Source of the DNA: Odontesthes bonariensis
Taxonomy: Eukaryota; Chordata; Actinopteri; Atheriniformes; Atherinopsidae
Assembly: GCF_027942865.1 (NCBI RefSeq)
Contig: NC_134510.1
Span: 5,738,001-5,802,000 of the forward strand
DNA: 64,000 bases
Direction of reading: 5' to 3'
Position numbers and translations under genes: made by a program. The stretch's first letter is position 1. Each line of letters begins with the position of its first letter. This document shows, in pieces, positions 34,262-45,864 of this stretch. The notes below the pieces were generated by a model. It had not been told where the DNA came from and did not search any database. It saw only the letters and a program-made list of their open reading frames with translations.

Positions 34262-36373
34262 TACCTGTTGCAGCAGAACATCGATGGACAGACTCACTGT
34301 GCCTTTGTAATGGGAAAGGCCCGTGTGGCACCGTTAAAACCAGTTACCATCCCACGCATGGAGCTTACTGCAGCAGTAATTGCCAGCAGAATGGATAAGC
34401 TGTGGAGAAAAGAGTTAAAGATGCCTCTGCAACAGTCGGTGTTCTGGAGTGACAGTACATCTGTACTTAAGTACATCAACAACAAGACCTCATGATTTAA
34501 AACATTTGTAGCAAATCGTGTAGCAGAGATTCTCTCCACAACTGAATCCTCTCAATGGAGGTATGTGAACACCTCTAGCAATCCTGCAGACCTGGCCTCT
34601 AGGGGAACTAGAGTGAACACGTTTCTAAAGTCAGAAGAATGGTTGCTGGGACCAAGCTTCCTCATGGAACCTGAAGTTGAGTGGCCAGCAAACATTGAAC
34701 TCTCCGGAAAGCTCTCCGCAGAAGACCCTGAGGTCAAGACAGTCGTGTCTGTTTTGTCAGTTGTGTCTGTGAATGCTGTCCGAGCTGAAGAACAGGCTGA
34801 CCCAGTCATGCGATTCATTGGACACTTCTCGTCTTGGACACGGCTGAGGAGAGCTGTCGGCTGGCTGCTTCGGTTCAGGAAATGGATGTTAGACTGTCAA
34901 CAAAGGAGGAAAGAGCTGTTGGAAGAGCTCACTCAGTCTGGTGCAGGAGGACAGCTGGAAAGGAGACTGCAGGAGAAGATGCAGAGCGTGAGGGTGCAGG
35001 CTGTGAACAAAGCACCTCTGTCAGTGGAGGAGTTTGCTGAGGCGGAAAAGGCAATCATCAGCTTATGCCAAAGACAGAAATTTCCGGAGGAGCTGGCATG
35101 GCTACAGAATGGAGAGAGGGTGAAGAAAAGTAGTCACCTCTATAAGCTTGACCCCATCTTGGAAAATGGTGTACTGAGAGTCGGTGGTAGGCTTGATCGA
35201 GCCGCCATGCCAGATGAGGCAAAACATCCAGCCATTCTGGCTAAGGACCTCCACCTTTCCACTCTCATCCTCAATCATGTGCACCAGGTTACGGGTCATG
35301 GTGGGCGAAACCACACACTGTCACAGTTGCGCCAGAAGTACTGGATTCCAGGCGCCTGTGTTGCCATAAGGAAGACCCTGTCAAAGTGTGTTGTCTGTCG
35401 TCGGCTGAATGCAGCACCAGCAAGTCAGCGCATGGCAGATCTTCCACGTGACAGAGTTTCTCCTGATGAGCCACCTTTCACCAGGGTAGGAGTAGACTGC
35501 TTCGGACCCTTTGAAATCAAACGTGGCCGAAGTATGATCAAGAAATATGGAGTCATCTTTACATGCCTGGCTATAAGAGCGGTACACTAAGAGGTGCTAT
35601 CATCCTTAGACACAGATTCCTTCGTTAATGCCCTCAGACGTTTCGTGGCAAGGAGAGGCCAAGTGCTGGAGCTACGGTCTGACAATGGAACGAACTTCGT
35701 TGGGGCCGAGCGAGAACTGAGAGAGGCAATAGGGAAATGGAATCATGTCCAGATAAGTGGCTACCTCCTCCAGAAAGGCATGAAATGGATATTCAATCCT
35801 CCCACTGGGTCTCATCATGGTGGAGTGTGGAAGCGGCTGATAAGGTCTGTGAGGAAAGTCTTGAACTCTGTCTTGCGAACACAGAGCCTTGATGAAGAGG
35901 GCCTCCACACAGTCTTTTGTGAGGTCAAAGCCATCATTAACAGCCGCCCCATCACTAAAGCATCGACCAATTTGAATGACCTGGAAGCATTGACACCCAA
36001 CCATCTCTTGCTGCTCAAGTGCAAACCATCATTACCACCAGGGGTATTCCAGAAGGAAGACGTGTACGCCCGTCGACGATGGAGACAGGTTCAGTACATG
36101 TCCGACCTATTCTGGAGGCGATGGCTGAAAGAATACTTACCTCTACTTCAGGAGCGGCAGAAATGGCAGGCCATCAAACGGAACTTCATCCCTGGAGATC
36201 TAGTTATCATTGTGGATGACACTGCTCCACGCAATTCATGGCTCACTGGAAGAGTTGTGGAAGCAGATCCAGACAGAAACGGATTTGTCCGCAGAGTGCG
36301 TGTCAAAACAAAGACTGGATTCTTGGAGAGACCCATCACTAAATTATGTCTTCTTCAGGAAGCAGAGGACTAA
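34262..36373 (+). pseudogene. BEL/Pao pol fragment (RNase H, integrase), with stops
   Basis: Domains in order: the end of RT/RNase H (PRMELTAAVIASR, FWSDSTSVLKYI), the Pao linker (NPADLASRG), the integrase zinc-binding region (HVHQVTGHGGRNHTL ... CVVCRR), the integrase core (VGVDCFGPFEI, LRSDNGTNFVGAE, FNPPTGSHHGGVWKR) and the C-terminal tail (FIPGDLVIIVDD). Two in-frame stops, a TGA at about 34,493 and a TAA at about 35,588, break it into three open segments. It is an old inactive copy. Confidence 0.85.
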
Positions 36374-36547
36374 TTAGCTGTATGGATGACAAATTAAGAG
36401 AAACACAACTTAGAGAAAAATGCATTAAAAGATTATTCTCAGGAGTTCTAAATCCAATAATAGTGGCTATAATATTGGTTATACGTGTTGTCTCCTACAT
36501 ATTTGGTTAATTGTAATTATGGCCTGAAGCATAATTAGGGGCCGGAA

Positions 36548-36923
36548 TGTAGGAGCCATAATTATTTTCTTTATATTTTTGTTTTCATTATGGTACACTT
36601 TATGGTTATTGGTTCACTTTGATTTGTGTTTTTGTTTATTGGTTATTATTGGACATGGGTGTGACACTGGGCGTGTGTGGTGCGCAATTGGAAGCCCTTA
36701 ATTAGCCCTACCTGGCACCTGTGCGCGAGTTCAGTTTGGCGTGGGGTGAGTATGGGGGAAGGCTATCCTTTTGTGTACCGCATCGCACTGCTCACATCGC
36801 ATGGACTAAAAGCCTTTGTCTCAACGTTTCTGCTCTACCTTGCAATTGGAAAGGACTATTGGAGTCTGAATGATATGGACAGCAATAAACGGAAGAAACC
36901 GGAGTGAGTGTGTGGACATTACA
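36548..36923 (+). repeat. 3' LTR of the BEL/Pao element
   Basis: 376 bp from TGTAGGAGCC to GGACATTACA (TGTA...TACA ends), preceded by a purine-rich tract. AATAAA lies at 36,884-36,889. No 5' LTR partner is seen in the window. Confidence 0.7.
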
Positions 36924-36929
36924 TCATTA

Positions 36930-38573
36930 AGACAATTGATTTCCCCCTGCTTAGCCTACAGCGGCGCTGAACTAATTGGTGTTGGATTTAGCCGCAATAA
37001 AGTCATTTCGTTATATGCTGATGATATAATGTTATACTTGATCAACATAGCGTCATCGCTCCCCGCTCTTTGCACCCTACTAGATGAATATAGTTGCATC
37101 TCTGGATACAAAATAAACACAAATAAGAGTGTGATAATGCCTCTCAATTCAACTGCCCAGGAATTATCAAAAGAAAATATCCCCTTTCGTTGGGAACCTC
37201 ATAAGGTTTGTTATCTTGGTCTGCAAGTACCAACCAACTAGACCACATTTTCTCCCTCAACTATGGCCCCCTTTTTTAGAAAGTGGAAGCAGACTTGGAC
37301 AGGTGGAAGTCTCTACCTATATCCCTAATTGGCAGAATAAATTGTATAAAAATGAATGTCCTAGCCAAGTTTCTTTACCTTTTTCAGGCACTGCCAACAC
37401 CAATCCCCAAAACCTTCTTTAAAAACTTGGATAAACAGATTTCTAGATTCCTATGGAACAATAAAGTTCCCAGAGTTAAGCTCAAAACTTTGTGTCGTCC
37501 AACTGAGGAAGGAGGGCTGAACCTTCCTGACTTTCAGGTATACTATTGGGCTGCTCAAGCTAGGGCTATCTGGATATGGATTAAAAACTTAGAACAAATC
37601 GAACAGTATCCCATTCATTAACTCCTATCACAGGCAGAAATGCATAACGCAAAATCCAATGATAAAACATACATCTAAAATATGGCATGAAATCAGAGTA
37701 AAGTTCCTAAGTGTCTGCACGATTTACAGATTTACTCCATTCCATTTTAATCCTGTTTTACCCGGGGCATTGAGAGATGGCATTACTAGAGACTGGTATG
37801 ATAGAGGTATATGTACATTTGGACATCTGTATGAGCACAATAATTTAAAATCCTTTGAACAATTGAGATCCTCTTTTGGACTCTCTTCAGCGCACTTTTT
37901 AAAATATCTACAGGTTACAGATTATATTAGATTACAACAGGGTGGGAAACTTACCCCTCTAGAGGATTTCCAGATAGATACTATGATGCGAGAAAAACAT
38001 AATTCTAAGGGTTTTCTGTCCTTTGCCTATAACAGACTCATGAGCCTTACAGAAAGTAAAGTCCTTAATGCAAAGGTTAAATGGGAAATGGAGATCGGCT
38101 ATGCTTTCAAGGACTCTGAATGGAAGCTGATTTGTGATAGCTCTCAGTCTTTCTCCTATAATAGCCGGCACAAAATTTTACAGTTTAACCTTATACAGGT
38201 TTACCTGACACCTCAACGCCTTCACAAAATAAGTAGTCGCTATTCAGAATATTGTCCTAGATGTAAGATGGGAAGAGGGACTCTTCTACATATGTTCTGG
38301 ACATGTAGTTGTCTGGAACAATACTGGAGGTCTATCTTAAACAATATTAAAGGAATTGGGGGGGTAGACATCCCAACCAACCCGAGACTGACGCTACTGG
38401 GGGACATCCCAGTTTTGCCAATCAATGTGAGGGACAAAGTTCGCTTTATCAGACTGGCTCTAATTGCAGCTAATAAATGTATAGCCATTCGCTGGAAAAG
38501 TGGGGAGCCCCCTGGTGTTTCCTTGTGGCTTAAAGAGCTCTCATCATACTTACCCTCAGAAAAGATTGTTTAA
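36930..38573 (+). pseudogene. LINE ORF2, late RT and C-terminal domain
   Basis: Resumes just before the RT catalytic box (ISLYADDIMLYL, the YADD motif), continues through ISGYKINTNKS and CYLGLQV, shifts frame near 37,240, then LIGRINCIKMNVLAKFLYLF. A stop follows near 37,620. The last open stretch (37,659-38,573) holds the C-terminal zinc-knuckle-like motif CPRCKMGRGTLLHMFWTC and ends LSSYLPSEKIV. This arrangement matches fish L1/Tx1-type LINEs. Confidence 0.85.
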
Positions 38574-38687
38574 TCTCAGGAAAAAAAACTCTGCTTTTTG
38601 ATAAATGCTGGTGAAACTTTGTGACCTTTTTGCAAAATAGCACTTCTCTTAATTGTGATGGCCATGTTTAGACCTAGCCACTTAAAG

Positions 38688-39072
38688 GACAAGACCGTTT
38701 TTTTTACATTGGGCCCTTGATTTCACATTATAACATGTTCTACTCACCCCTGTTTGTTGTTGGTAATTTGGAGCTGTTCCGAATATATTCGAGAGGCGTC
38801 TGGCTGCTTTCTTGAGATATTCGGCCATGAAACGGTTTTCTATGGGCAATGTTATACAGGCACAAACTATGCTGTTTATAATTTATTAATTACTGTACAC
38901 TAGCACTGATAACGTGGAGGTGCGTCGCTTACTTAAAAAAATCCGGGTTACTGTAATTTTGAATTTTTGTCGTAAAGTGGGTCTGTGGGCTGTCTGTGGT
39001 AGTAGCACGATGATGACGTCAGTAACACCCACTTTACGACAAAAATTCAAAAAAAAAATTTTAAGTTCCCGG
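38688..39072. mobile_element. TTAA-associated MITE, probably 3'-truncated
   Basis: Begins AGGACAAGACCG after TTAA at 38,684-38,687. The centre holds a strong hairpin: AATTTTTGTCGTAAAGTGGGT at about 38,961 and its complement at about 39,029. After the hairpin the right arm runs only about 45 bp before the sequence changes, so the second terminus is missing. Confidence 0.5.
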
Positions 39073-39164
39073 ATGCATACTAGATTCTCCGAAATGTTGG
39101 GTATGCATCATGAGGTTACTAGTCATACTCAAACTACCCAAGATGCAGCGTAACGTGACGAGAC

Positions 39165-39345
39165 AAACAACCATACACGCTCACAGTCACTCCAAGGGAC
39201 AATTTAGAGACACCAATTAACCTAACATGCATGTTTTTGGACAGTGGGAGAAAGCCGGAGTACCCGGAGAGAACCCGCCACGCATACATGGGGAGAACAT
39301 GCAAACTCCACACAGAAAGGCCCCAGCCGGGAGTTGCTGGAGAAA
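39165..39345. repeat. Common teleost dispersed repeat
   Basis: Contains ACACCAATTAACCTAACATG, GGAGAAAGCCGGAGTACCC and GAGAACATGCAAACTCCACA, a motif string found in very many fish loci. No gene is present. The interval to the SPAG16 fragment (39,346-39,702) holds AT-rich sequence without recognisable features. Confidence 0.55.
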
Positions 39346-39702
39346 TTGTCTCAAAAAAAAAAGAAACTGTTTGAGCCCTTCCACTGAGCAAAAACTACTT
39401 TTCTTGAATAAAAACACCTGAAGTAACACAAGCACCCTCTTTATTACACCATGCACACTCCCAAAGAAAACATGAATGACAAAAAATTTTCACATCATTT
39501 TTAAATTATCATTGTTTCATGGGTAAATTACTCAATATTTAATGAGTTACTAAAAACACACATGTACAACACACATACATACATAAGTGTTATTATAGTG
39601 TTATTATAATACACAAGAGATGCATCACATTCGCAGGGCTTCATTTGGTGCAACAATCGCTACTGCCAGTAGATGTCACTCAAGGGAATTGAACGAAGCT
39701 TC

Positions 39703-40000
39703 GGGTACTCTGTCCGGTCACACTCGGCCCACCTGGGGCTGCTCCTTCCACTCCTGCGGCCACTTCCTGGCTTCCTGCTCTGCCGACAGAACCGCCAAGC
39801 TGTGGGACCTGAGCAGCTGCCGCTGCAGACTCACCCTCCGGTGTCACACTGCTGCCGTCAGCACAGTCTGTTTCCTGCCCTCCTCAAACCTTCTGCTCAC
39901 CTGCTCCGCTGATAAAACTCTGGTCGTCTGGGACGCCAGGCGGGGCGTCGGAGCCACCACTTTACATGGACACCAGCACCCCTGCAACCACGCTGCCTTC
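39703..40000 (+). pseudogene. spag16: SPAG16-like WD-repeat coding sequence, first part
   Basis: SPAG16 (PF20) is a WD40 protein of the axonemal central apparatus in cilia and sperm. The open frame encodes GTLSGHTRPTWGCSFHSCGH, SADRTAKLWDLSS, SADKTLVVWDARRG and HGHQHPCNHAAF, matching the order of WD blades in vertebrate SPAG16. It stops matching exactly at the codons GCC TTC, where the 12.75-kb element begins, and resumes at 52,755 after a duplicated GCCTTC. No introns interrupt either part. Whether it is the gene's own exon or a retrocopy is unresolved; with the insert it cannot encode the full protein. Confidence 0.75.
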
Positions 40001-40047
40001 TATGGCAAGCCGAAAGTGCCTAAATGCGCATCTAAGTATCACGTTAA

Positions 40048-40585
40048 AGGGGAACTGCGGTATTTTCAACATTAAGCCTCTTTTCTGAGTCGTCTGCAAT
40101 GTTTTAGAACCCCCCTCACTGCTTCTTTGATGTTTACTGCTGTCTCCGGTATTTGCCTAATTTTGATCCTTCTCAACCTGCTTCAGAATGGCAAGTCATG
40201 CGCATGTCGTGTTTTATTTGACATTTTGTACTGGATGTTCGTTGATATTACTCCGCCACCGCTAAGAAAATAGTGCGAGCATAAACGAGCTGCCAAATAA
40301 AACACGACAGAAGCAACTTTTCGCAACGAAATTTGATATGGATTACCAGTGCACACCAGTAACCACTCCGGTGAGTTGATTATTTTGAAAACGGACGTTT
40401 ATTGTGCTTTTACGGACCTTTCTAGACATGCGCATGACTTGCCATTCTGAAGCAGGTTGAGAAGAATCAAAATTAGGCAAATACCAGAGACAGCAGTAAA
40501 CATCAAAAAAGCGGTGAGGGGGGTTCTAAAACATTGCAGACGACTCAGAAAAGAGGCTTAATGTTGAAAATACCGCAGTTCCCCT
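40048..40585. mobile_element. TTAA MITE nested in the left inverted repeat
   Basis: 538 bp with inverted arms of about 165 bp beginning AGGGGAACTGCGGTATTTTC, flanked by TTAA at 40,044-40,047 and 40,586-40,589. The right inverted repeat of the host element keeps the uninterrupted site (CACGTTAAGATTG), an internal empty-site control. The family matches piggyBac-like MITEs by duplication. Confidence 0.92.
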
Positions 40586-41122
40586 TTAAGATTGAAATTC
40601 ACCCGCTAAAAGTGCCCGTTTCCCCGAAATTTCGCCGTTTTTTTCGCCGTCTTTCACCAACAAGCGCCGCTTTTTACGTCCGCAATGATGGTTCCACAAG
40701 ACGCGCGTTGTCTAGGTAAGGACGCGCGTAAGGAACGTGCGTGTTGACCTGACACTACGCGCGTTCAATATGATAATGTGATAATAATGTCCTTCCTTCT
40801 TTTCCGACAGCCAATGCATTTGAAGTGGTTGCGCCCAATCGCTGATCAAGGCAGCCAGACCAAGATAGTTCAGCACAGATCTGCTTTGTGGAAAACTCTG
40901 CACAGATCTCTGTGTGGCAATGTTGCCAAAGTTCACTGCATTGTCGTTTCACAAAGCTTTAATTTTAGGAATACAACTCCTACACATGCACTTCGCTGTT
41001 ATTTTGAATCCATTTCCATGCATTTTTTCGTGTAAAAGTGTTTTCCATCGACATACATTGCTAACTAATGTTTTGTGCTTTAGAAGTCGTATTTGTAATA
41101 GTTCCTCTCAGCTTCAGAAAGT

Positions 41123-41200
41123 GGTGGTACAGTGGTTAGAGTGACTGCTTTGGCATGAAAATCTCTTGCATCAGTGCAGGTTCAAATCCCGCAGTGGCAA
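41123..41200 (+). promoter_or_regulatory. tRNA-like pol III A and B boxes in the left TIR
   Basis: TGGTACAGTGGTTAGAGTG (41,125-41,143) resembles an A box and GGTTCAAATCC (41,179-41,189) a B box, at tRNA-like spacing. The acceptor arms do not pair and the T-stem has a mismatch, so this is tRNA-derived rather than a working tRNA. The same module appears in the right repeat. Confidence 0.55.
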
Positions 41201-41769
41201 TTTCAAGTTTTCCCCTCATACTCTCTCTTGTCTCTAACCAAGCCCGTTTCTTAAGTTTTCTCTCTTTAGGCTATCCCTTGACCGAAGGCAAGCGACCATG
41301 TTTCAACATGCCTCTTAAAATCGCACCTTCGAATCCCGTGTGAACTCTTGCTTAAATGAGTTATGTCATCTGTAATCAATCAGGAGCAGTGGCTCTCGCT
41401 AAAATTTAAGTTACTGTTATGTTATCTGTAATCAATCTGTAATCACCCCCCCCCCCCCCCCATCAAATTAAGCTGTATCTAGTTTTTATGTGGTATTGGA
41501 CAAAAATTATTTCTTTTTCATATCCATCCGTTCCTGTTAACGGGCCTAACTATTCTATAAGGAGTAGCCACACTGAACTTACCATTACCCAGGAGATATT
41601 CCAGCTTGACTATTATGTTTTATTCAGCTTCAAATGAATTCAATCCCCATCAGAAAACATGTAAAATTACCAATGACTAAACTAACAATATAGCCTGTGT
41701 TTCTGTGTACATGTAGTTCATAATGCTGAAGGAACTGAACCAGAAAAAAAATATTTATTTATATTTACA

Positions 41770-43069
41770 ATATTAACAGTCTTTCTCACTCCCTCCGCCC
41801 CACCTTCTGAGCTGCATGTAGAACAGCACTCATTTGTGTGAGGTGATAGCTTAATGTAGTATAGTAGATTTGAATCCCTTTAATGATCCCAAAGGAAACC
41901 AAGGTAACTAGCAGCCTACACATAATACACATTTCAAGACTATCAAATGCACTTAAAACCTGTATAAAGGCAGATGGAATAGACGATATACTCCAAACAT
42001 GTCACAAACAGATGGAATGTATTGCCCACAGCTAAATGCATACAGACAGTAAAACACACTGCGCAAAAAGAGCAAAACATATGGGTCAACCAACAAAATC
42101 ATATCACTTCTTCTCATTTCCCCTTTCTGAGGTGGGGGAGCTGCTACGGCACAGCCAGTCAGGCAGAGGTGCAACGGAGTGGTGTAAAGCACAGAGTGGT
42201 AGTGGTGTGCGTTGGTGTGATGCGCCTCGGTGTGGAGATGGTGGAGCCCTGTTGTGAGGTTGGCTGTCATTTGGAGAAGAGGCACAGCTGCTGGCGGTGG
42301 TCGGATAAGTCTGGGTGCGGAGACAGTGGGACCCTCCATCTAATGTTGCTGGTGCCATCCTCTGAGAACTGGCTCCGTGCCTGTCAGAAAAATAAATCCA
42401 TGTTAGGGTCAGTGACAAGTGACCAAAGATACATTAGAAGAGATACAAAAAGGCATATATACACAAAATTGAACCAAAATACATTAAACACAAAGCTATT
42501 TACAATATATGGATATATACAGTACAAGGACAATGAGGCTATCTGCCTACATCAGGTGTCTGATCCACGAAAGCGAGCGCACACGCAGACAGGGCAGTAT
42601 TGCAGATATGACCCTTTCACTGTCAATGTCCCTCGACCGAAAGTGGAGTTTTGTTCGCCGGTTGAATATTCCACAGAAGGGGTAAAAAAAGGGTATATCC
42701 AGTGCAAATGAAACGGGTCCAAAAGGACACTTCACCACGGACGGTATCTGTCCACAAAAAAGTGCTGAAGCACCGAACAGAGCAAAGCCGCTCGGCTGTG
42801 TCCAGGCGCTGTTGACAAATTCCTGTAATCTCCTCTTGAACGAATGGGGAGCACCACAATGATTACATTTAATGCCCTACACAGCATATACAAATAACAA
42901 GATGGACGTGAACAAATAAATGAAATAAAAACAGTTGTCCATCACAAAATAAACATGTTCAGTTCCGTGATTGTGGAAAATAGTGCGGAATATGCACTGG
43001 AAGATGTTCTAGAGTATTGTAGTGAAAAAATTCTAGCATCCTTGATTGAAAGGAGGACATGGGGGTTTA
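41770..43069. other. Unassigned interior of the 12.75-kb element
   Basis: Between the left inverted repeat and the transposase end. It contains a motif like the common fish repeat TTTAATGATCCCAAAGGAAA near 41,879 and otherwise no convincing coding sequence. Open frames at 42,022-42,711 look accidental. Confidence 0.4.
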
Positions 43070-44925
43070 GGCAATCCAGCCCCCAATGATGATGTCTGAC
43101 TTGGTGCCCTTCGGTGTGTTAAACAGTTGAATGAATGGCCCATTGGAAAAGGGATCTCCGTAGCCTGTCTGTCCTGCGTAAGAGGGCACGGAGTCTGTGG
43201 CTGTGAACACAAATTAAACAGTAATATTAAAAATCAAAAACAAAAAACCCCACAATAAGTAACCCAACTGTCTTTACAATCAGTGTCACTGTTTGTTATA
43301 TTTATAGGTCCGACTGGCCCATGACAAGAAGCATTTATTTGGTCGGTTTGTGCACTTGGAACTTCAAGAGGGTAACATGTTGAACGGTACAAGGTATGGT
43401 GGAACATTATCATGCAAACACTCACACACACAAAACTTAACTGGAAAGAAACCAATGTGGAGGGACAAGAAGGACCTACTTGTGCATCACAATGCGTCCA
43501 GGAAGGACACGAGATCCCGCATCATTGGTATTCCATGCTGACCCCTAGGGCCACAGAGGGGATCGAACTGAGCACGGATCTGGTCCTCTATTGCACCTTC
43601 GACATTAAAATCTATCCGAGGCACAGCAACCCTCTCTGGCCAGTCGAGCAAACGGGCAACATCTGCTGGAAGGTCAGGGACAGCAGGACCAGCAGGACCA
43701 GCAGCAGCAGCAGCAGCAGCAGCAGGAGCAGCAGGAGCAGGAGGAGCAGCAGGAGCAGCAGGAGCAGCGGCAGCAGCAGCAGGTGCAACAGCTGGAACAG
43801 GAGGAGCAGCAGGAGCTGGAGCAGCAGGACCAGGAGCCCCAAAGATGGTCTGCATGGCTGTTGAGGCTCTTGCTTGTTGCTGGAGGTACCCTCTTACAAA
43901 GAGCTGCATGGGACTCATATGCCTCTCCGTCCTCAGGCCGTGGTGATTCCACTGAGAGGTAAAGTCTGACAGGTCCCTGTTCAGCCTTGGGAGGTAGATG
44001 AAATGCAGTGCCCATATGTGCCTTTCATTGTCGGGATCAATTATTCCTTCGCTCTCCAGAAAATGGAACAGTGTGTGGTAGACATTTGTGATCCCACGCC
44101 ACATGTCACCCCAGAGCCTCTCATTCCGCTGATTGTGCACAATTCGTCCCTGAATGGCACTTCCTCGCCTGAGACCACGGAAAATGTTCATGAAGAGGCA
44201 GACTGCGTTGTTCTCTCCACCTCTGTCTGTCCTGACTCGAGAAGGCAGTCCATGTCGGGCTACAGCGCCCACAAAACTGTCCAACACAGTTGCACTCCGG
44301 TTGTTGTCCGATGCCCGGAGGAATACGAGGCGGCTGTAGCCATCAATTCCTCCGTGGCTGACAATTCTCCATCTAATTCAAGAGACAACATTAAAACAGC
44401 GATTAGCGATTAAAACACCATAGCGAGCCACAGCATTGATGAAGCTCTCCAACACTGTAGTACTGCGGTTGTTAGAGGAGGCTCTAAGGAAAACCACCAG
44501 GCGACTGTAGCCATCTATCCCACCATGGATGACTATCCTCCACCTAAAAACACATTCTTAATGTTAATGTAAGCAATGACATTAAAAGTTGCAAGTGCTA
44601 ATATCTGTGAATAACTGCATTTAGAAAAGACAAATACCTTATGAGCTTGTGGTTTCCATCAATGTGCCACAAAGAGTTTGGACCTTGCACACAGTAACTT
44701 CTTCTCTCCGGTCTCTGCAGCAATGATCGCAGCGCAGCACCCCCAGGGTTTGTGCGCAGCATGCTTTCCCGCACCCTTCTTCTTTGCACACGGACTCCCC
44801 TTGCATGCAATGTCGCTCTTATAGACTCAGGGCCCAGCATGTCATTGCCAGCCACCAGCTCTGTGACTACTTCATCCAGTTCGTTGTCTGGCATGCTCGA
44901 ATACACACGTCCCAAGTGGAATAGA
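43070..44925 (-). pseudogene. Integrase-type DDE transposase of the 12.75-kb element
   Basis: Minus-strand exons. 44,925-44,638: HLGRVYSSMPDNELDEVV, an HTH-like ARGVRVQRRRVRESM segment, then GPNSLWHIDGNHKLIR with the first catalytic Asp. 44,543-44,4xx: WRIVIHGGIDGYSRLVVFLR, then diverging after AVARYG. 44,372-43,487: WRIVSHGGIDGYSRL again, RTDRGGEN (second Asp), NERLW (catalytic Glu 34 residues later), FIYLPRLN, WNHHGLRTERHMSPMQLF, an Ala/Pro-rich tract, and a stop at 43,487. A further exon-like stretch at about 43,200-43,070 (PSYAGQTGYGDPFSNGPF) ends in a stop. The exon carrying WRIV is duplicated, which would disrupt the product unless one copy is skipped. Family: rve-like integrase core. 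Confidence 0.8.
43680..43830 (-). repeat. GCAGCA/AGGAGC triplet tract encoding Ala/Pro repeat
   Basis: CAGCAGCAGGAGCAGGAGGA-type triplets on the plus strand; the minus strand encodes an Ala-rich stretch with Pro inside the transposase. Other frames give artefactual Leu, Cys or Ser/Arg repeats. Confidence 0.85.
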
Positions 44926-45432
44926 CTGTTATAGAATAGAATGCAGTCATTGTCATTATAAGTCAAGTAAACGTGGGATTTCAAAGATTCACCATAAAGT
45001 GCACACATAAATAAACATTGAAACATAATGTACAATAAACCAGTATAGAATCCAATTAGCAGGGGCCTCATGTACTAAGACGTCTGTAGATTCCCTACTA
45101 AATCTTTGCGTATGTGAAATTTTTAAAAAGAGACATTAGCAGCCAAAATTCCAAATGTATCAGTCCATGCATAACCACGTTTCCATGCTGATTGATCACA
45201 CGGTACATCCGATTTCACATGAAATTTAGTACACATGCACTTTTTCATGTTAAGTCAGTCTTAGTACATCTGACCATTTGCATGAAAAGTTACTTACATA
45301 GCCGTTTTGTGCATAAGCAAGCTTTTTACATGAGCGCCCTTTTTTACAGTGCCAATATAGTCCAGTCAATCTAGTGTTTGACATTCAACAAATTCCAAAT
45401 TTTTTGTAATCCCTAGGTATATCTAAACATTA

Positions 45433-45840
45433 AAAAATCTACCAATTTATATTTAGCGGAACATACTATTTTTTCAAGGTCAAAAAATAGGGAGACAATA
45501 TTGGATATACTAGATGAATAGGCTAAAATTTTGACTGAGATATCAATTTGAAACTTTCAGAGTTGTTTACTCATAAGACAAATATTTTTTGTATTGCAAG
45601 TTTTCTGAAATACAGTATAATTAAATATGCAAATGAGGTCACACCTACTTAAATGTGGTGAAATGTGCAACAACGGGCTAAACATAACATAAGCTGTGAT
45701 AGTTTGAAATCGATGTCACAGCTTAAAATTTTACCATATTCACCTAGTATCTCATATAGTGTCTGCCTATGGACAAATGGATGGGAAATCTCCAACTTGA
45801 CAAAAAGTATGTTCCACTAAATATAAATCGCTAGATTTTT
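45433..45840. mobile_element. MITE with ~40-bp inverted ends
   Basis: Left end AAAAATCTACCAATTTATAT and right end complement AAAAATCTAGCGATTTATAT, continuing through ATTTAGYGGAACATAC. AT-rich, no coding. The flanks read CATTA and AATATG, so a short TA-type duplication is possible but cannot be fixed. The 44,930-45,430 stretch before it is AT-rich without recognisable features. Confidence 0.65.
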
Positions 45841-45864
45841 AATATGTGATGCAAGGGGGTTTAT

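Larger units (their letters stand above)
34262..36923 (+). mobile_element. BEL/Pao retrotransposon, 3' half with 3' LTR
   Basis: The 5' end is truncated inside the RT/RNase H region. It holds the RNase H to integrase part of pol, a ~170-bp 3' tract with a purine-rich segment (AGGGGCCGGAA) just before the LTR, and the 3' LTR at 36,548-36,923. The element lies inside ORF2 of the L1-like LINE, which resumes at about 36,930. Confidence 0.8.
30626..38670 (+). mobile_element. L1/Tx1-like LINE, broken by nested insertions
   Basis: 5' UTR, ORF1, a ~0.9-kb inter-ORF stretch, ORF2 endonuclease, RT and C-terminal domain occur in order on the plus strand, interrupted by a MITE in ORF1 (31,333-31,890) and by a hAT piece plus a BEL/Pao piece in ORF2 (about 33,821-36,923). 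Most of the RT is missing between the endonuclease and the YADD box. The element is inactive. Confidence 0.82.
40001..41769. repeat. Left terminal inverted repeat of the 12.75-kb element
   Basis: About 1.2 kb once the MITE at 40,048-40,585 is discounted. It pairs with 51,645-52,754 in reverse complement with small differences. A left-only stretch around 41,450-41,600 begins with a C run. A short match (CATGTTAGGGTCAGTGACAAG) recurs at about 42,392 next to the inner edge of the right repeat, so about 0.6 kb may have been gained on this side or lost on the other. Confidence 0.88.

Noticed and set aside
41123-41200. Functional tRNA gene
   Set aside because: A and B boxes are present, but the acceptor arms do not pair and the T-stem has a mismatch.
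43412-43864. Ser/Arg-rich or Leu/Cys-rich proteins around the triplet tract
   Set aside because: They are other-frame readings of the GCA-type repeat inside the transposase; only the Ala/Pro frame continues with conserved domains.
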